A stretch of 64,000 nt of DNA from Pedobacter cryoconitis (GTDB lineage: Bacteria > Bacteroidota > Bacteroidia > Sphingobacteriales > Sphingobacteriaceae), in assembly GCF_014200595.1 (NCBI RefSeq), contig NZ_JACHCG010000001.1:1240001-1304000 (forward strand), read 5' to 3'. Shown here piece by piece: positions 55,629-64,000 of this stretch. The notes under the pieces were generated by a model. The model had not been told where the DNA came from, ran no database searches, and saw only the letters and a program-made list of their open reading frames with translations. The translations under genes and the position numbers were made by a program. Positions within the stretch are counted from its first letter, which is position 1; the number at the start of each line of letters is the position of its first letter.

Positions 55629-56255
55629 ATGGCAGGATTAAAGGGACGCGACTTAAAATATAGCTGGATATCTTTTATAAAAACAAAAGGGAAAGATGAT
55701 TTTTATACTATATATTCTCATTATCACCATTATCTGAGTTTTATAGGCTATAAAAGATACTTTTCAGAAGATGTGGTTAAAGATGCAATTAATGATGTTT
55801 TTCTGTACTTGTGGGAGAACAGATCATCACTTCAGAATGTAAACAACTTCAATAGTTATATTATTACTTGCTTTTTAAGAAAGCTTTACCGCAAAAGTCT
55901 GATTAGTCCCGGTGAATTATTTCCTTTTCAGGGTATTTCTGATACACAGTTATCTCCTTCAGTAGAAGAAGAATATATTCACCAGAAGGTGAATGGAACC
56001 GTGAAACAGATTGTTAAAGATCATATCGGGCAGCTGGCAGTGAAGCAGCGTCATATGATTTACCAGAAATATTACCTTGGTTTATCCTATAAAGAAATAG
56101 CTGTAAATAATAAAGTTTCTATCCATACGGTCTACAATACGATTTACAAAGCGATTGATAAAATCAAATTGTCGATCACCAAAGAACAGGAAGGGTATCT
56201 GTTACTCTCTATGGGAACCTTGTTTTTATTTGTTTTATTTTTTCAAATCCACTAG
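55629..56255 (+). CDS. ECF-type sigma-70 factor with a C-terminal membrane helix
   Basis: The protein is 208 residues from the ATG at 55629; an in-frame TTG at 55617 is less likely. Region 2 (~25-95) contains FSEDVVKDAINDVFLYLWENRSSL, and region 4 (~120-185) contains LAVKQRHMIYQKYYLGLSYKEIAVNNKVSIHTVYNTIYKAIDKIK. After region 4 comes YLLLSMGTLFLFVLFF, a hydrophobic stretch long enough to span the membrane. The factor may therefore be tethered and released or inhibited there. No anti-sigma (FecR-like) gene follows; sbnA starts 123 bases downstream. Confidence 0.88.
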   Translation: MAGLKGRDLKYSWISFIKTKGKDDFYTIYSHYHHYLSFIGYKRYFSEDVVKDAINDVFLYLWENRSSLQNVNNFNSYIITCFLRKLYRKSLISPGELFPFQGISDTQLSPSVEEEYIHQKVNGTVKQIVKDHIGQLAVKQRHMIYQKYYLGLSYKEIAVNNKVSIHTVYNTIYKAIDKIKLSITKEQEGYLLLSMGTLFLFVLFFQIH

Positions 56256-56378
56256 TGAAAATGCAAATATTTATACTCTATTAAGAAATAATTAATCGGA
56301 TTAAAACGATAACCTTAACTATGAACCATTTTAACAAATTATAAATTAGTCAATCTCTCATCTTTAGCTCATCTACCC

Positions 56379-57353
56379 ATGTTAAACGAACTAGGAAAAC
56401 TCGCTGCCTTTATTGGTAATACCCCTTTAATTGAACTGAAAAATAATGAAGCCAACCTTTTTGCAAAGTTAGAATACAATAACTTTTCAGGAAGTTCAAA
56501 AGACAGGGCCGCATTCAGCATCATTTATAATGGTATCAAATCTGGAAAAATTACTGACCATACGACAATCATTGCGTCAAGTTCCGGTAATCTTGCCATA
56601 GCAGTTGCTTCTATCTGTAAAAGACTTAGATTAAGATTTATCCCGGTAATTGATCCGAATATTAATTCCTCTTACGAGACTTTATTAAACCTGATGTCAT
56701 ACCAGGTGGTGAAAGTTACCGAAAGAGATCATACTGGAGGATACTTGTTAACCCGGATTAATGTAGTGAATGAATTACATGAAAGAACGCCGGATTCTTT
56801 TATTGCTGATCAATACGGGGATCCTAATAATTATAAAGGCTACTATGGCCTTGGAGAAGAGATTATTGCCTCTTTTGATCGTCTGGACTATATTTTTGTT
56901 GCAGTAAGCTCCAGCGGAGCGATTACCGGCATATCTGATTTTATCAAAAGAAAAAGACCAGAAGTGAAAATTGTAGGCGTAGACGTAGAAGGTTCTGTTA
57001 TTTTCAGTGACAAACCTGTCAAACGTTATATCTCCGGAATAGGCGCGAGCCAGGTGCCTCCGATTATGGAAAATGCAATCATTGATGATGTGGTTATTGT
57101 TTCTCAAATGAGCATTATCAGAGGTTGTAATGAACTGCTGAATGAGCAGGCGATTTTCGCCGGGGCTTCTTCAGGTGCTGTTTATCTGGCAGCCAAAAAT
57201 TATTTCAGATTTAATGATAGCGATACCAAGGCTACTTCTCTGTTGATTTTCCCGGATAAAGGCCATACTTATTTAGATACTATTTATAACCAGGAGTGGG
57301 GTACACAACTGGCAGCCAAGTTAAACGAAGAAGTACTTTCCATCAATTTTTAA
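56379..57353 (+). CDS. sbnA: SbnA-type 2,3-diaminopropionate biosynthesis enzyme (PLP-dependent)
   Basis: The protein is 324 residues, a fold-type II cysteine-synthase relative. The PLP Lys is K41 in FSGSSKDRAA; IIASSSGNLAIAVA is the phosphate/substrate loop; SSSGAITGI binds PLP phosphate. In Staphylococcus aureus SbnA joins O-phospho-L-serine with L-glutamate to form N-(1-amino-1-carboxyl-2-ethyl)glutamate. The paired SbnB gene 18 bases downstream makes the assignment much stronger than similarity to CysK alone. Confidence 0.88.
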   Translation: MLNELGKLAAFIGNTPLIELKNNEANLFAKLEYNNFSGSSKDRAAFSIIYNGIKSGKITDHTTIIASSSGNLAIAVASICKRLRLRFIPVIDPNINSSYETLLNLMSYQVVKVTERDHTGGYLLTRINVVNELHERTPDSFIADQYGDPNNYKGYYGLGEEIIASFDRLDYIFVAVSSSGAITGISDFIKRKRPEVKIVGVDVEGSVIFSDKPVKRYISGIGASQVPPIMENAIIDDVVIVSQMSIIRGCNELLNEQAIFAGASSGAVYLAAKNYFRFNDSDTKATSLLIFPDKGHTYLDTIYNQEWGTQLAAKLNEEVLSINF

Positions 57354-57371
57354 AGCCGTAAAATAGAAATC

Positions 57372-58343
57372 ATGTTATATCTGAATGCCAATAATATTAA
57401 AGAGATAGGTTTTAATTGGGAACAATTAACATCAGTAATTAAGGATGCAGTGGTACAGCTTCACGCCAACGACTATTCACAGCCAATTAAGCCTTATTTA
57501 AGATTCGGAGATCCTAAAAACAGGATTATTGCAATGCCCGCTTATATCGGCGGAGAAAATCCGTGGGCAGGTATCAAATGGATTGCAAGTTTTCCTGATA
57601 ATATTTATAAAGATAAACTAAGAGCAAATTCCGTTACCATTTTGAATGAACATGATTCGGGAATTCCGCGTTGTATCATTAACACAGCGACGATCAGCGC
57701 AATCAGAACAGCTGCTGTATCTGGTTTAGTGGCCAGAGAATTTATCAACAGCCGTAATAGTGACCGCAAACTAATTGTTGGAATCAATGGTTTCGGCCCG
57801 ATCGGTCAGATGCACCTGAGAATGATTACTTCTATTTTGGGTGATACTATTGATAAAGTTCTGATACATGACCTGAACCCTATTGATGTCAGTAACATCG
57901 ACGATGAAATTGCAGAACAAACGTTTATCGTGTCAGGCTGGGAAGAATGTTATCAGGATGCTGATATATTTATTACCTGTACAGTATCTGACGCACCTTA
58001 CATTAATCTTCCGCCTAAAGAAGGCTCACTGCAACTGAATGTCTCTCTGAGGGATTATACAGTAGATATGAAAGACTTTATGGACATCATTATTGTAGAC
58101 AACTGGGAAGAAGTTTGCAGACAGAATACTGATATTGAAAACATGCACAAACAAAAAGGACTTTTGGAAAACGATACCTATTCCATCGCGGAAATCGTGA
58201 ACAAAGGTATTCTGGATAAAAGAGAGGCAACTGATGTAGTGATGTTCAATCCAATGGGAATGGCCATTTTTGATATTGCAGTAGGCGGATATTATTACCG
58301 TGAAGCACTGCATAAAAATATGGGTTTCGCATTGCCAGACTAA
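57372..58343 (+). CDS. sbnB: SbnB-type 2,3-diaminopropionate biosynthesis dehydrogenase
   Basis: The protein is 323 residues of the ornithine cyclodeaminase/mu-crystallin family. A dinucleotide fold begins LIVGINGFGPIGQMHLRMI; the N-terminal part has AGIKWIASFPDN and TATISAIRTAAVSGLVA, as in this family. SbnB oxidatively splits the SbnA product to L-2,3-diaminopropionate and 2-oxoglutarate with NAD. The product is a building block of siderophores and peptide antibiotics. No assembly enzyme lies in the window. Confidence 0.88.
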   Translation: MLYLNANNIKEIGFNWEQLTSVIKDAVVQLHANDYSQPIKPYLRFGDPKNRIIAMPAYIGGENPWAGIKWIASFPDNIYKDKLRANSVTILNEHDSGIPRCIINTATISAIRTAAVSGLVAREFINSRNSDRKLIVGINGFGPIGQMHLRMITSILGDTIDKVLIHDLNPIDVSNIDDEIAEQTFIVSGWEECYQDADIFITCTVSDAPYINLPPKEGSLQLNVSLRDYTVDMKDFMDIIIVDNWEEVCRQNTDIENMHKQKGLLENDTYSIAEIVNKGILDKREATDVVMFNPMGMAIFDIAVGGYYYREALHKNMGFALPD

Positions 58344-58368
58344 TCACTAACATTTATGAATTTTTATC

Positions 58369-58398
58369 ATTATAGCCCGCCGGAATGCGGGCTATAAT
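58369..58398 (+). terminator. Hairpin after sbnB, possible terminator or processing site
   Basis: A 12-bp perfect stem (ATTATAGCCCGC at 58369-58380, GCGGGCTATAAT at 58387-58398) with a 6-base loop, but without a good T-tract. It suggests at least partial separation of sbnAB from the ABC transporter gene. Confidence 0.45.
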
Positions 58399-58426
58399 TG
58401 CGTAATTTAAATACAAAGCTCTCTAA

Positions 58427-60196
58427 ATGCAAAATCCGGAAATTGTTAAAGTTAAACGTGTCAAGAGTAATTCTCTTAAGCCGCTATTGCGGTTATTACA
58501 TTATGTAAAGCCTTACTGGCTGGAATTCAGTTTAGGACTTTTTCTGCTGATGGTTGCCAGTGTATCTGGTTTGGCGCTGCCAAAATTACTTGGACAATTG
58601 ATTGATGGGGGGAAGCAGGGAATTGAGTCGGGTAAAACAACTTATATTGGCTGGTTGCTGATCATTATTCTTGTGCTTCAGGCCATATTCTCCTTTTTCA
58701 GGGTAGTCTTGTTTGTGAATGTTACGGAGAAAACACTAGCTGCTTTACGCCAGACTGTTTATAGTCATCTGATCAAAATGCCGATGAGTGTTTTTCTGCA
58801 CAAGCGGGTAGGAGAGCTAAGCAGCAGGATTTCGGCTGATATTACCTTATTGCAGGAAATATTCAATACTACATTAGCAGAGCTGGTGCGGCAGTCGGTC
58901 ATTATTATTGGTGGCCTGGTTTTACTGATGCTCACTTCATTCGAACTGACTATTTTCATGCTGCTTTTATTGCCGGTCATGATGGTAGTAGGTGAATTAT
59001 TCGGGCAGTTCCTGAATAAATATGCGATGCAGGTACAAGATAAAGTAGCCCTTTCGAATACTGTTGTAGAAGAAACTTTACAGGGGATTTTCAGTGTAAA
59101 AGCTTTTGTCAGTGAGTTCTTTGAAATTGGCCGCTACCGTGCGCATACAAACGAAATGGCCCGGTTAGGAATGAAAGGCGGTAAGTACAAAGGGTTATTT
59201 AGCTCTTTTGTGATTATCGGGATGTTTGGAACACTCGTAGCAGTGATCTGGCGTGGGGTAACAACAGGTGTTGCTTCAGGTGAACTTATTTCTTTCTTAT
59301 TATACTCTATATTTATTGCCACTTCTATTTCTGGCCTGGCAGAAGTATATACTTCTTTACAGAAAAGTATCGGAGCGACTACCCATCTTTTTGAGCTATT
59401 GGAAGAACCGGTAGAGGAGCTGACAGATTTCAGGAACATTGCACCGGAAAACCTGCTTCATGGAACAATTGCTTTCCGTGATATCCACTTTCATTACCCT
59501 ACAAGGGAAGATATTAATGTGTTGCAGGGCGTATCTTTCGAGGCCTCTTCCAATCAGAAAGTTGCTATTGTAGGTTCAAGCGGAGCCGGTAAAAGCACGA
59601 TTGTATCCCTATTATTGAGATTATATAATCCTTCCAAAGGTGGTGTATTCTTTGACGGCAGAGACAGCGCAGGTATTCCTTTATCGGAATTGAGAGCGCA
59701 GATTGCAGTTGTTCCACAGGATGTTTTCCTTTTTGGCGGAACCATTGGAGATAACATTGGCTACGGTAGAAAAGGTGCTTCCAAAGAGGAGATTATTGCT
59801 GCTGCGGAAAAGGCAAATGCATGGGAGTTTATCCAGAGATTTCCTTTAGGATTGGACACTATTGTAGGGGAGCGGGGAATACAGCTTTCTGGCGGACAGC
59901 GTCAGCGGATTGCAATTGCACGTGCGGTATTGAAAGCTCCACGCATTTTAATACTGGATGAAGCCACATCGGCGCTGGATTCTGAGTCTGAAAGATTGGT
60001 ACAGGATGCGCTGGATAAATTGATGGAAGGACGTACTTCTATCGTGATTGCGCATCGCCTGGCTACAGTAAGGCAGGCTGATAAAATTATAGTACTTCAC
60101 CAGGGGCAGATTGTTGAAGAAGGTACACACCATGAACTGATTGATGTGAGTGGTGGGTTGTACCGGAACCTGAGTGAAATGCAGTTTACAAACTAA
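58427..60196 (+). CDS. MsbA-like ABC exporter (permease and ATPase fused)
   Basis: The protein is 589 residues. Six membrane helices in residues ~30-310 are followed by a nucleotide-binding domain: Walker A GSSGAGKST (383-391), Q-loop PQDVFLFG, signature LSGGQRQRIAIARA, Walker B ILILDEATSALD and the switch His in IAHRLAT. It forms a homodimeric exporter for lipids, peptides or drugs. It could export a diaminopropionate-containing product or be a housekeeping lipid flippase; context does not decide. The MBL-hydrolase gene follows by 11 bases. Confidence 0.93.
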   Translation: MQNPEIVKVKRVKSNSLKPLLRLLHYVKPYWLEFSLGLFLLMVASVSGLALPKLLGQLIDGGKQGIESGKTTYIGWLLIIILVLQAIFSFFRVVLFVNVTEKTLAALRQTVYSHLIKMPMSVFLHKRVGELSSRISADITLLQEIFNTTLAELVRQSVIIIGGLVLLMLTSFELTIFMLLLLPVMMVVGELFGQFLNKYAMQVQDKVALSNTVVEETLQGIFSVKAFVSEFFEIGRYRAHTNEMARLGMKGGKYKGLFSSFVIIGMFGTLVAVIWRGVTTGVASGELISFLLYSIFIATSISGLAEVYTSLQKSIGATTHLFELLEEPVEELTDFRNIAPENLLHGTIAFRDIHFHYPTREDINVLQGVSFEASSNQKVAIVGSSGAGKSTIVSLLLRLYNPSKGGVFFDGRDSAGIPLSELRAQIAVVPQDVFLFGGTIGDNIGYGRKGASKEEIIAAAEKANAWEFIQRFPLGLDTIVGERGIQLSGGQRQRIAIARAVLKAPRILILDEATSALDSESERLVQDALDKLMEGRTSIVIAHRLATVRQADKIIVLHQGQIVEEGTHHELIDVSGGLYRNLSEMQFTN

Positions 60197-60207
60197 AAAA
60201 GGATGTT

Positions 60208-60861
60208 ATGGAAGTGAAACTTTTTCGTGTTTCTGAGGGGAGGATGAAAAATCAATGTTATTTGATTCATGAGGGCGAAACTGGTGTACTGGTTGACCCG
60301 GCATGGGATTATGAGCTGATCAATGGTTTTTTATCGGCACATCAAATTGTATTAAAAGGAGTGCTTTTAACGCATTCGCATAAGGATCATATCAATCTGG
60401 CTTCAACTTTTGCGGAACTGCACGGAGTTCCGGTTTATATGTCTGCAACTGAAATCAGGGACTATAATTTCAGTTGTCCAAATCTGCAACCGGTTTACCA
60501 TTTGGAAGAGCTGGTTATAGGCCATTTAAAGATTACCCCGGTAGTGACACCAGGCCACACTTCAGGAAGTACCTGTTATCACATCGGCCCGCATTGTTTT
60601 ACCGGAGATACTGTTTTTATTGAAGGCGTGGGAGAGTGTGGTATTAACGATATTGATGCCCTTTATGATTCTGTCCAGTTTTTTAAAGGTTATTTTCCTA
60701 AAAATACACTGATCTGGCCGGGGCATTCTTTTGAGATGACGGCTGGTAAAGAGCTGGATTTTCTGATGTCTAATAATCTCTATTTTATGATTGATGAAAA
60801 GAACATGTTTGCCGATTTCAGGATGCGTAAAAACAGGCCTGATCCTTTAGCATTTAAATAA
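60208..60861 (+). CDS. MBL-fold metallo-hydrolase (glyoxalase II-like)
   Basis: The protein is 217 residues. The metal motif is THSHKDH (H56, H58, D60, H61), with TPGHTSGS and FTGDTVF for the second metal ligands and IWPGHS near the end. The size and sequence resemble hydroxyacylglutathione hydrolase-like enzymes, but the substrate is not defined. It lies directly behind the ABC exporter gene and shares its terminator. Confidence 0.88.
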   Translation: MEVKLFRVSEGRMKNQCYLIHEGETGVLVDPAWDYELINGFLSAHQIVLKGVLLTHSHKDHINLASTFAELHGVPVYMSATEIRDYNFSCPNLQPVYHLEELVIGHLKITPVVTPGHTSGSTCYHIGPHCFTGDTVFIEGVGECGINDIDALYDSVQFFKGYFPKNTLIWPGHSFEMTAGKELDFLMSNNLYFMIDEKNMFADFRMRKNRPDPLAFK

Positions 60862-60863
60862 AG

Positions 60864-60943
60864 AAGAGGTCGTATTGAGCATATATAATCTCCCGGCAGT
60901 TAGACACTAATTGGGAGAGGTATCTCAATACGGCCTCTTTTTT
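60864..60943 (+). terminator. Long nested terminator after the MBL-hydrolase gene
   Basis: A stem of about 16 pairs (AAGAGGTCGTATTGAG at 60864-60879, CTCAATACGGCCTCTT at 60924-60939, one G-T pair) holds an inner TCTCCC/GGGAGA stem (60889-60894, 60913-60918) and ends in a T run. Confidence 0.85.
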
Positions 60944-61035
60944 ATGAAATAAAATATTTCGGGCTTCGCTGATTATGGGGCATTTGTCCTGCTTAAGCGG
61001 TTTTATAATGGATAAATTTAAGTAATCTCAAAAAG

Positions 61036-61398
61036 ATGAAAAAATTAGTCCTTTATATCAGCTTGTTATCCTTGTTTGCTGTTTTAATACTCAGTTTTAC
61101 CGCCAGTTCACCAGCAGAAACTGTTTATTATCAAATAGCTAGCAGGGAATCTATGCTCCATGTTGTTGTAATTGATGAAGAGGCTAAGCCTTTTCCAGGC
61201 GCAACTGTGAGATTAATAGAGCTCAATAAAGATACTATTACGAATGCTGAGGGGGTTGCAGTAGTAAAAATCTGTCAGTACAGTTGTATAATGGCTGTCT
61301 CATTTGTTGGTTATCAGCCTAAAGTAATGAAGGTGATCCGTGGAAATACGGCACCTTATAAAGTAGCACTTTATCCTGAGCGTTTAACAAAAAACTAA
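61036..61398 (+). CDS. Small secreted carboxypeptidase-regulatory-like domain protein
   Basis: The protein is 120 residues: a signal peptide or anchor (YISLLSLFAVLILSFTASS) and one CarboxypepD_reg-like beta-sandwich (~45-115, LHVVVIDEEAKPFPGATVRLI, TNAEGVAVVKI, VSFVGYQPKVM). This domain normally fronts TonB-dependent receptors; here it is alone. Two Cys residues in KICQYSC could form a disulphide. No receptor gene is attached. Function unknown. Confidence 0.75.
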   Translation: MKKLVLYISLLSLFAVLILSFTASSPAETVYYQIASRESMLHVVVIDEEAKPFPGATVRLIELNKDTITNAEGVAVVKICQYSCIMAVSFVGYQPKVMKVIRGNTAPYKVALYPERLTKN

Positions 61399-61419
61399 AA
61401 TTAGTTGTTTGCAAATTAA

Positions 61420-61445
61420 GAGGCCATATCTTTACGATTGGCCTC
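61420..61445. terminator. Short hairpin between convergent genes
   Basis: The stem GAGGCCA (61420-61426)/TGGCCTC (61439-61445) with a 12-base loop between convergent stops. No strong T-tract; possible bidirectional terminator. Confidence 0.45.
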
Positions 61446-61466
61446 CTATAATTGGTTTACAGGATC

Positions 61467-63950
61467 TTAAAACGCTGCTGAGATCCTGAATCCTGTCGTA
61501 CTTTGGTTCTCTTTTGAAGCACTTACGTTATGATAATTAAAAGCTTTAACAAAGTTTAACCTTAACCCGAAGCGCTGCACACCCACATAAACTTCCGTGT
61601 AATTTTTGATCACATCAGAAGTCAGGTAATTTACACCCGCAACTTCCTGTAGTTTTAATATTTTAAACAACGGGATTTTACTCAGAAAAAGACCTCCGAA
61701 ATTGTGTTCGAAATGCCCTTCCAGGAATTCCTTTCCTGTACTGAATTCATAAGGGCTGAGCAGCATAAAACCATCGGTAAATTGGGTGTAAACTACAATA
61801 TTACTACCTGCAAAGTGCTTGAAATCCATATAATACATTTTGTCCCTGTTGAGGAATTTACCTGCTGCTAAACTATACCTGAAAGTACCGATCATCCCCA
61901 GCCTCTTGTTTGAATCAAAAACACGTGCTCCTAAATAATCATAGTCTATATCCGAGTTTAACAAGCCCTTTATTCCTTTACGGTAATCCAGCTGAAGCTT
62001 TGGATAAACAGAACCCTGTCTGATCTTGAAATCCGGACGCTCAATATAACTTTGAGCAAAGGTGATATTCAGTGATAAACCAAGAGTAAGTGCCTTGTTT
62101 GCTACAAAGGCGTAATCATTGCCTGTAGTAGGATATGGATTGTTTGCTGTAAATTCTTTATCCGGAAAGTCTTTAATTGTTCTGAAAGAAGTATTCAACA
62201 AGGGAGTTCTGCTGGCATATTCCAGGCTACCCGAAAGATATAATCCATTACTAAGTTCTCTGCCCGAATTGATATTTACAAAATCTTTTTTGTAAAGTTT
62301 TAAGATATTGTTCTTATCAAATAACGTACTGATCGTATTGAACAAGGCAGGTATCGCATCGTAGTTTGTGTTAAAATCGGCGTAGCTTGTTCCTCCGCGG
62401 ATTCCGGCATAAGCATTGTGTTTCGGATCGTATCTGTAACTCAGGTTCGCGTTGGCACTTAACTTCTTATTTTCAAAACCGTAACGTGGATTCAGCTGCA
62501 TCACTAATGAAGTACTGTCTTTCAGCGTTTTTCTATACGTTATTTTAGGATTATAAATCCAGCCTTCTACGGTATTATAGTTGATGTTTAAAAGCGGGCC
62601 GCTGATGCCCCAATGTTCTTTCTCCTTCGTGTTTTGATAGCTATAACCTAAAAATAATGCCTTTAATGGCTTAAATTTATTCTCTTTTCTATCAATTGAA
62701 TCGCGGTATTTATCAGAACCCCGTACCAGTTTGATACTGTCTTTTTTCACATAGTCTCTGCGTTCATCAGGGGTCAGCAGCATCGGACGGACTCCTGCCC
62801 AATAGGTTGAATCTTTTTTATTGGCATCGGCATTGACTTTCATTACCCTGTTGGTAAAGAACTTTGGCGGAAAATTGGGCTCAATATTATAGTTGTTGAA
62901 TACCCCTGTATAGGTACCCATAAATTTGAAGCCCAGCAGACCACCTGAATAGTCATAACGCTGACTGGCCAGCATCCATTTATCTTGATTGACCGGAATA
63001 AACTGTTGTTTGATATGCAGGGTATCAATACCTTCAATAATCGAATTGTTGGTGATTGCCAGATCTGCACTGTGGATGCGCCAGCTGTCATCAATGATAT
63101 AGATATAACCATTAAATACCTGGTCGTATTTACGGCGGGAAATTACTTGTATCTTGTTGATCCAGTCATTACCTTCTCTAAAAGTCCCAATAAATTTATA
63201 GCGGTAAAATAACATGGCGTTATCAGCTATAGGTGAGACAAAACCTACATTACTCAACTCTTTGATATCAATGGTGTTTTTATAAAAACTAATCAAAAAG
63301 TCTGTAGCCTGGTTAAAACTAAAACCATTACTGTTGCCGCTCACTTTTGAAGAAATCATTTCTTCATTGATTTTACCGGGCTGCTGAAAGTTAAATTTAG
63401 AAACCGATTCAGAAAGATAGAGTATCCCTCTTTTACCGGAATCGAGCCCTATGTTTTTAAGGTCATCCTGTACATTTCTGCCCATAAATTTCTTAGGTGC
63501 ATTTCTAAGTTTGGTTACTCCTTTGATATAAGTGTCACAAGAAAACGCTTGTACTTCAGTTAGGTGTTGTTTACGTTTTTTGATTGCATTTCTGATGATT
63601 TCGTAAGCGGGGTCTTCTGAATTCGCTTTAATCACCACATCCTTAAGCTGGTATACTTCGGCTTCCATAACAACAGACAGGTTCATGTCTGCACTGATAT
63701 CTATTTGTTTGATCAGCTGATTATAACCTACGGCTTTGAAAATTAAGGTATAATGCCCTTTTTCCAGTTTAAACTGATACTCCCCATTGGTATTGGCAGA
63801 AGTACCTTTAGTAGTGCCCTGAATATAAATACTGGTGAATGGAAGGGTGTTGTTTTGTTTGTCGGAGGTGACACCTTTAAGGATAAATTGCTGTCCAGAA
63901 ACGAGGTTTGCAGCAAAAAGGAATAGTAAGGAAAATAATAGTTTCTTCAT
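61467..63950 (-). CDS. DUF5686 outer-membrane protein with N-terminal carboxypeptidase-like regulatory domain
   Basis: The protein is 827 residues with a signal peptide (LLFSLLFLFAANLVSG). A CarboxypepD_reg-like domain (~20-100, FILKGVTSDKQNNTLPFTSIYIQGTTKGTSANTNGEYQFKL) precedes the DUF5686 core (~105-450, DPAYEIIRNAIKKRKQHL), and the C-terminal half has repeated amphipathic strands (barrel). Bacteroidota DUF5686 proteins are outer-membrane proteins of unknown function. The gene is followed by a short hairpin and reads towards the small regulatory-like protein. Confidence 0.88.
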   Translation of the reverse strand: MKKLLFSLLFLFAANLVSGQQFILKGVTSDKQNNTLPFTSIYIQGTTKGTSANTNGEYQFKLEKGHYTLIFKAVGYNQLIKQIDISADMNLSVVMEAEVYQLKDVVIKANSEDPAYEIIRNAIKKRKQHLTEVQAFSCDTYIKGVTKLRNAPKKFMGRNVQDDLKNIGLDSGKRGILYLSESVSKFNFQQPGKINEEMISSKVSGNSNGFSFNQATDFLISFYKNTIDIKELSNVGFVSPIADNAMLFYRYKFIGTFREGNDWINKIQVISRRKYDQVFNGYIYIIDDSWRIHSADLAITNNSIIEGIDTLHIKQQFIPVNQDKWMLASQRYDYSGGLLGFKFMGTYTGVFNNYNIEPNFPPKFFTNRVMKVNADANKKDSTYWAGVRPMLLTPDERRDYVKKDSIKLVRGSDKYRDSIDRKENKFKPLKALFLGYSYQNTKEKEHWGISGPLLNINYNTVEGWIYNPKITYRKTLKDSTSLVMQLNPRYGFENKKLSANANLSYRYDPKHNAYAGIRGGTSYADFNTNYDAIPALFNTISTLFDKNNILKLYKKDFVNINSGRELSNGLYLSGSLEYASRTPLLNTSFRTIKDFPDKEFTANNPYPTTGNDYAFVANKALTLGLSLNITFAQSYIERPDFKIRQGSVYPKLQLDYRKGIKGLLNSDIDYDYLGARVFDSNKRLGMIGTFRYSLAAGKFLNRDKMYYMDFKHFAGSNIVVYTQFTDGFMLLSPYEFSTGKEFLEGHFEHNFGGLFLSKIPLFKILKLQEVAGVNYLTSDVIKNYTEVYVGVQRFGLRLNFVKAFNYHNVSASKENQSTTGFRISAAF

Positions 63951-64000
63951 ATATAATAACTTATGACTAAGTTGGTTATATTATTTGTATAATATAATAT
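63951..64000. other. A/T-rich upstream end of the window
   Basis: Fifty bases of A/T-rich sequence upstream of the DUF5686 gene; presumably its promoter region. Nothing more can be seen. Confidence 0.3.

Overview
The window looks like chromosomal DNA of a Bacteroidota bacterium, most likely of the Sphingobacteriaceae (Pedobacter or a close relative). Supporting signs are a TonB-dependent receptor followed by a DUF4249 lipoprotein, CarboxypepD_reg-like domains, a DUF5686 outer-membrane protein, Wzi, many secreted glycoside hydrolases (GH9, GH18, GH29, GH3, GH95), and promoter-like sequences of the Bacteroidota type (TAnnTTTG). Genus and species are inferred from protein flavour only. No tRNA, rRNA, CRISPR array, insertion sequence or phage was recognised.

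Layout. (1) 1-8000: the 3' part of a GH9-type hydrolase, a ThuA-like protein, a PL14-type lyase lipoprotein, a serine-hydrolase-like lipoprotein with degraded active-site motifs, a MESH1-like HD hydrolase, a DUF3298 lipoprotein and a BamA/TamA-type barrel. (2) 8001-8765: a long gene-free G/T-rich leader. (3) 8766-22515: a co-directional exopolysaccharide operon. It encodes a PHP phosphatase, a Wza-type exporter, a Wzc-type tyrosine kinase, an aldolase, a KdsB-like CMP-sugar synthetase, a HAD phosphatase, a Wzx flippase, a Wzy-like polymerase, a sialyltransferase-like enzyme, a GH99/WbsX-like secreted protein and two GT4 enzymes. (4) 22519-31102: polysaccharide support genes (Wzi, ManC, a nucleotidyltransferase, RmlB, RmlD, RmlA and the WcaJ-type initiating transferase). 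(5) 31182-36588: TonB receptor plus DUF4249, a GH18 chitinase with a beta-trefoil tail, and a small lipoprotein. (6) 36761-45705: a fucoside-degradation locus with a DUF1080 protein, two AraC regulators, two GH29 enzymes and a GH3 gene broken by an in-frame TAG. (7) 45795-48213: small metabolic and unknown genes. (8) 48214-50574: a candidate oriC and dnaA. (9) 50614-55160: a TPR/DHp-like membrane protein and a GH95 fucosidase. (10) 55629-60861: an ECF sigma factor with a C-terminal membrane helix, sbnA, sbnB, an ABC exporter and an MBL hydrolase. (11) 61036-63950: a small regulatory-domain protein and a DUF5686 protein.

Most interesting inference. Inside the polysaccharide operon a DRE-TIM aldolase, a HAD phosphatase, a KdsB-like cytidylyltransferase and a glycosyltransferase with the sialyltransferase-clan EDG and HP motifs stand close together. 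This suggests a dedicated route that makes, CMP-activates and transfers a 2-keto-3-deoxy sugar acid built by a pyruvate aldolase rather than by a PEP-dependent synthase. Other points of interest are L-2,3-diaminopropionate synthesis genes beside an exporter with no NRPS in view, a probable membrane-tethered sigma factor, and a TPR sensor with a histidine-kinase-like dimerisation helix but no ATPase domain.
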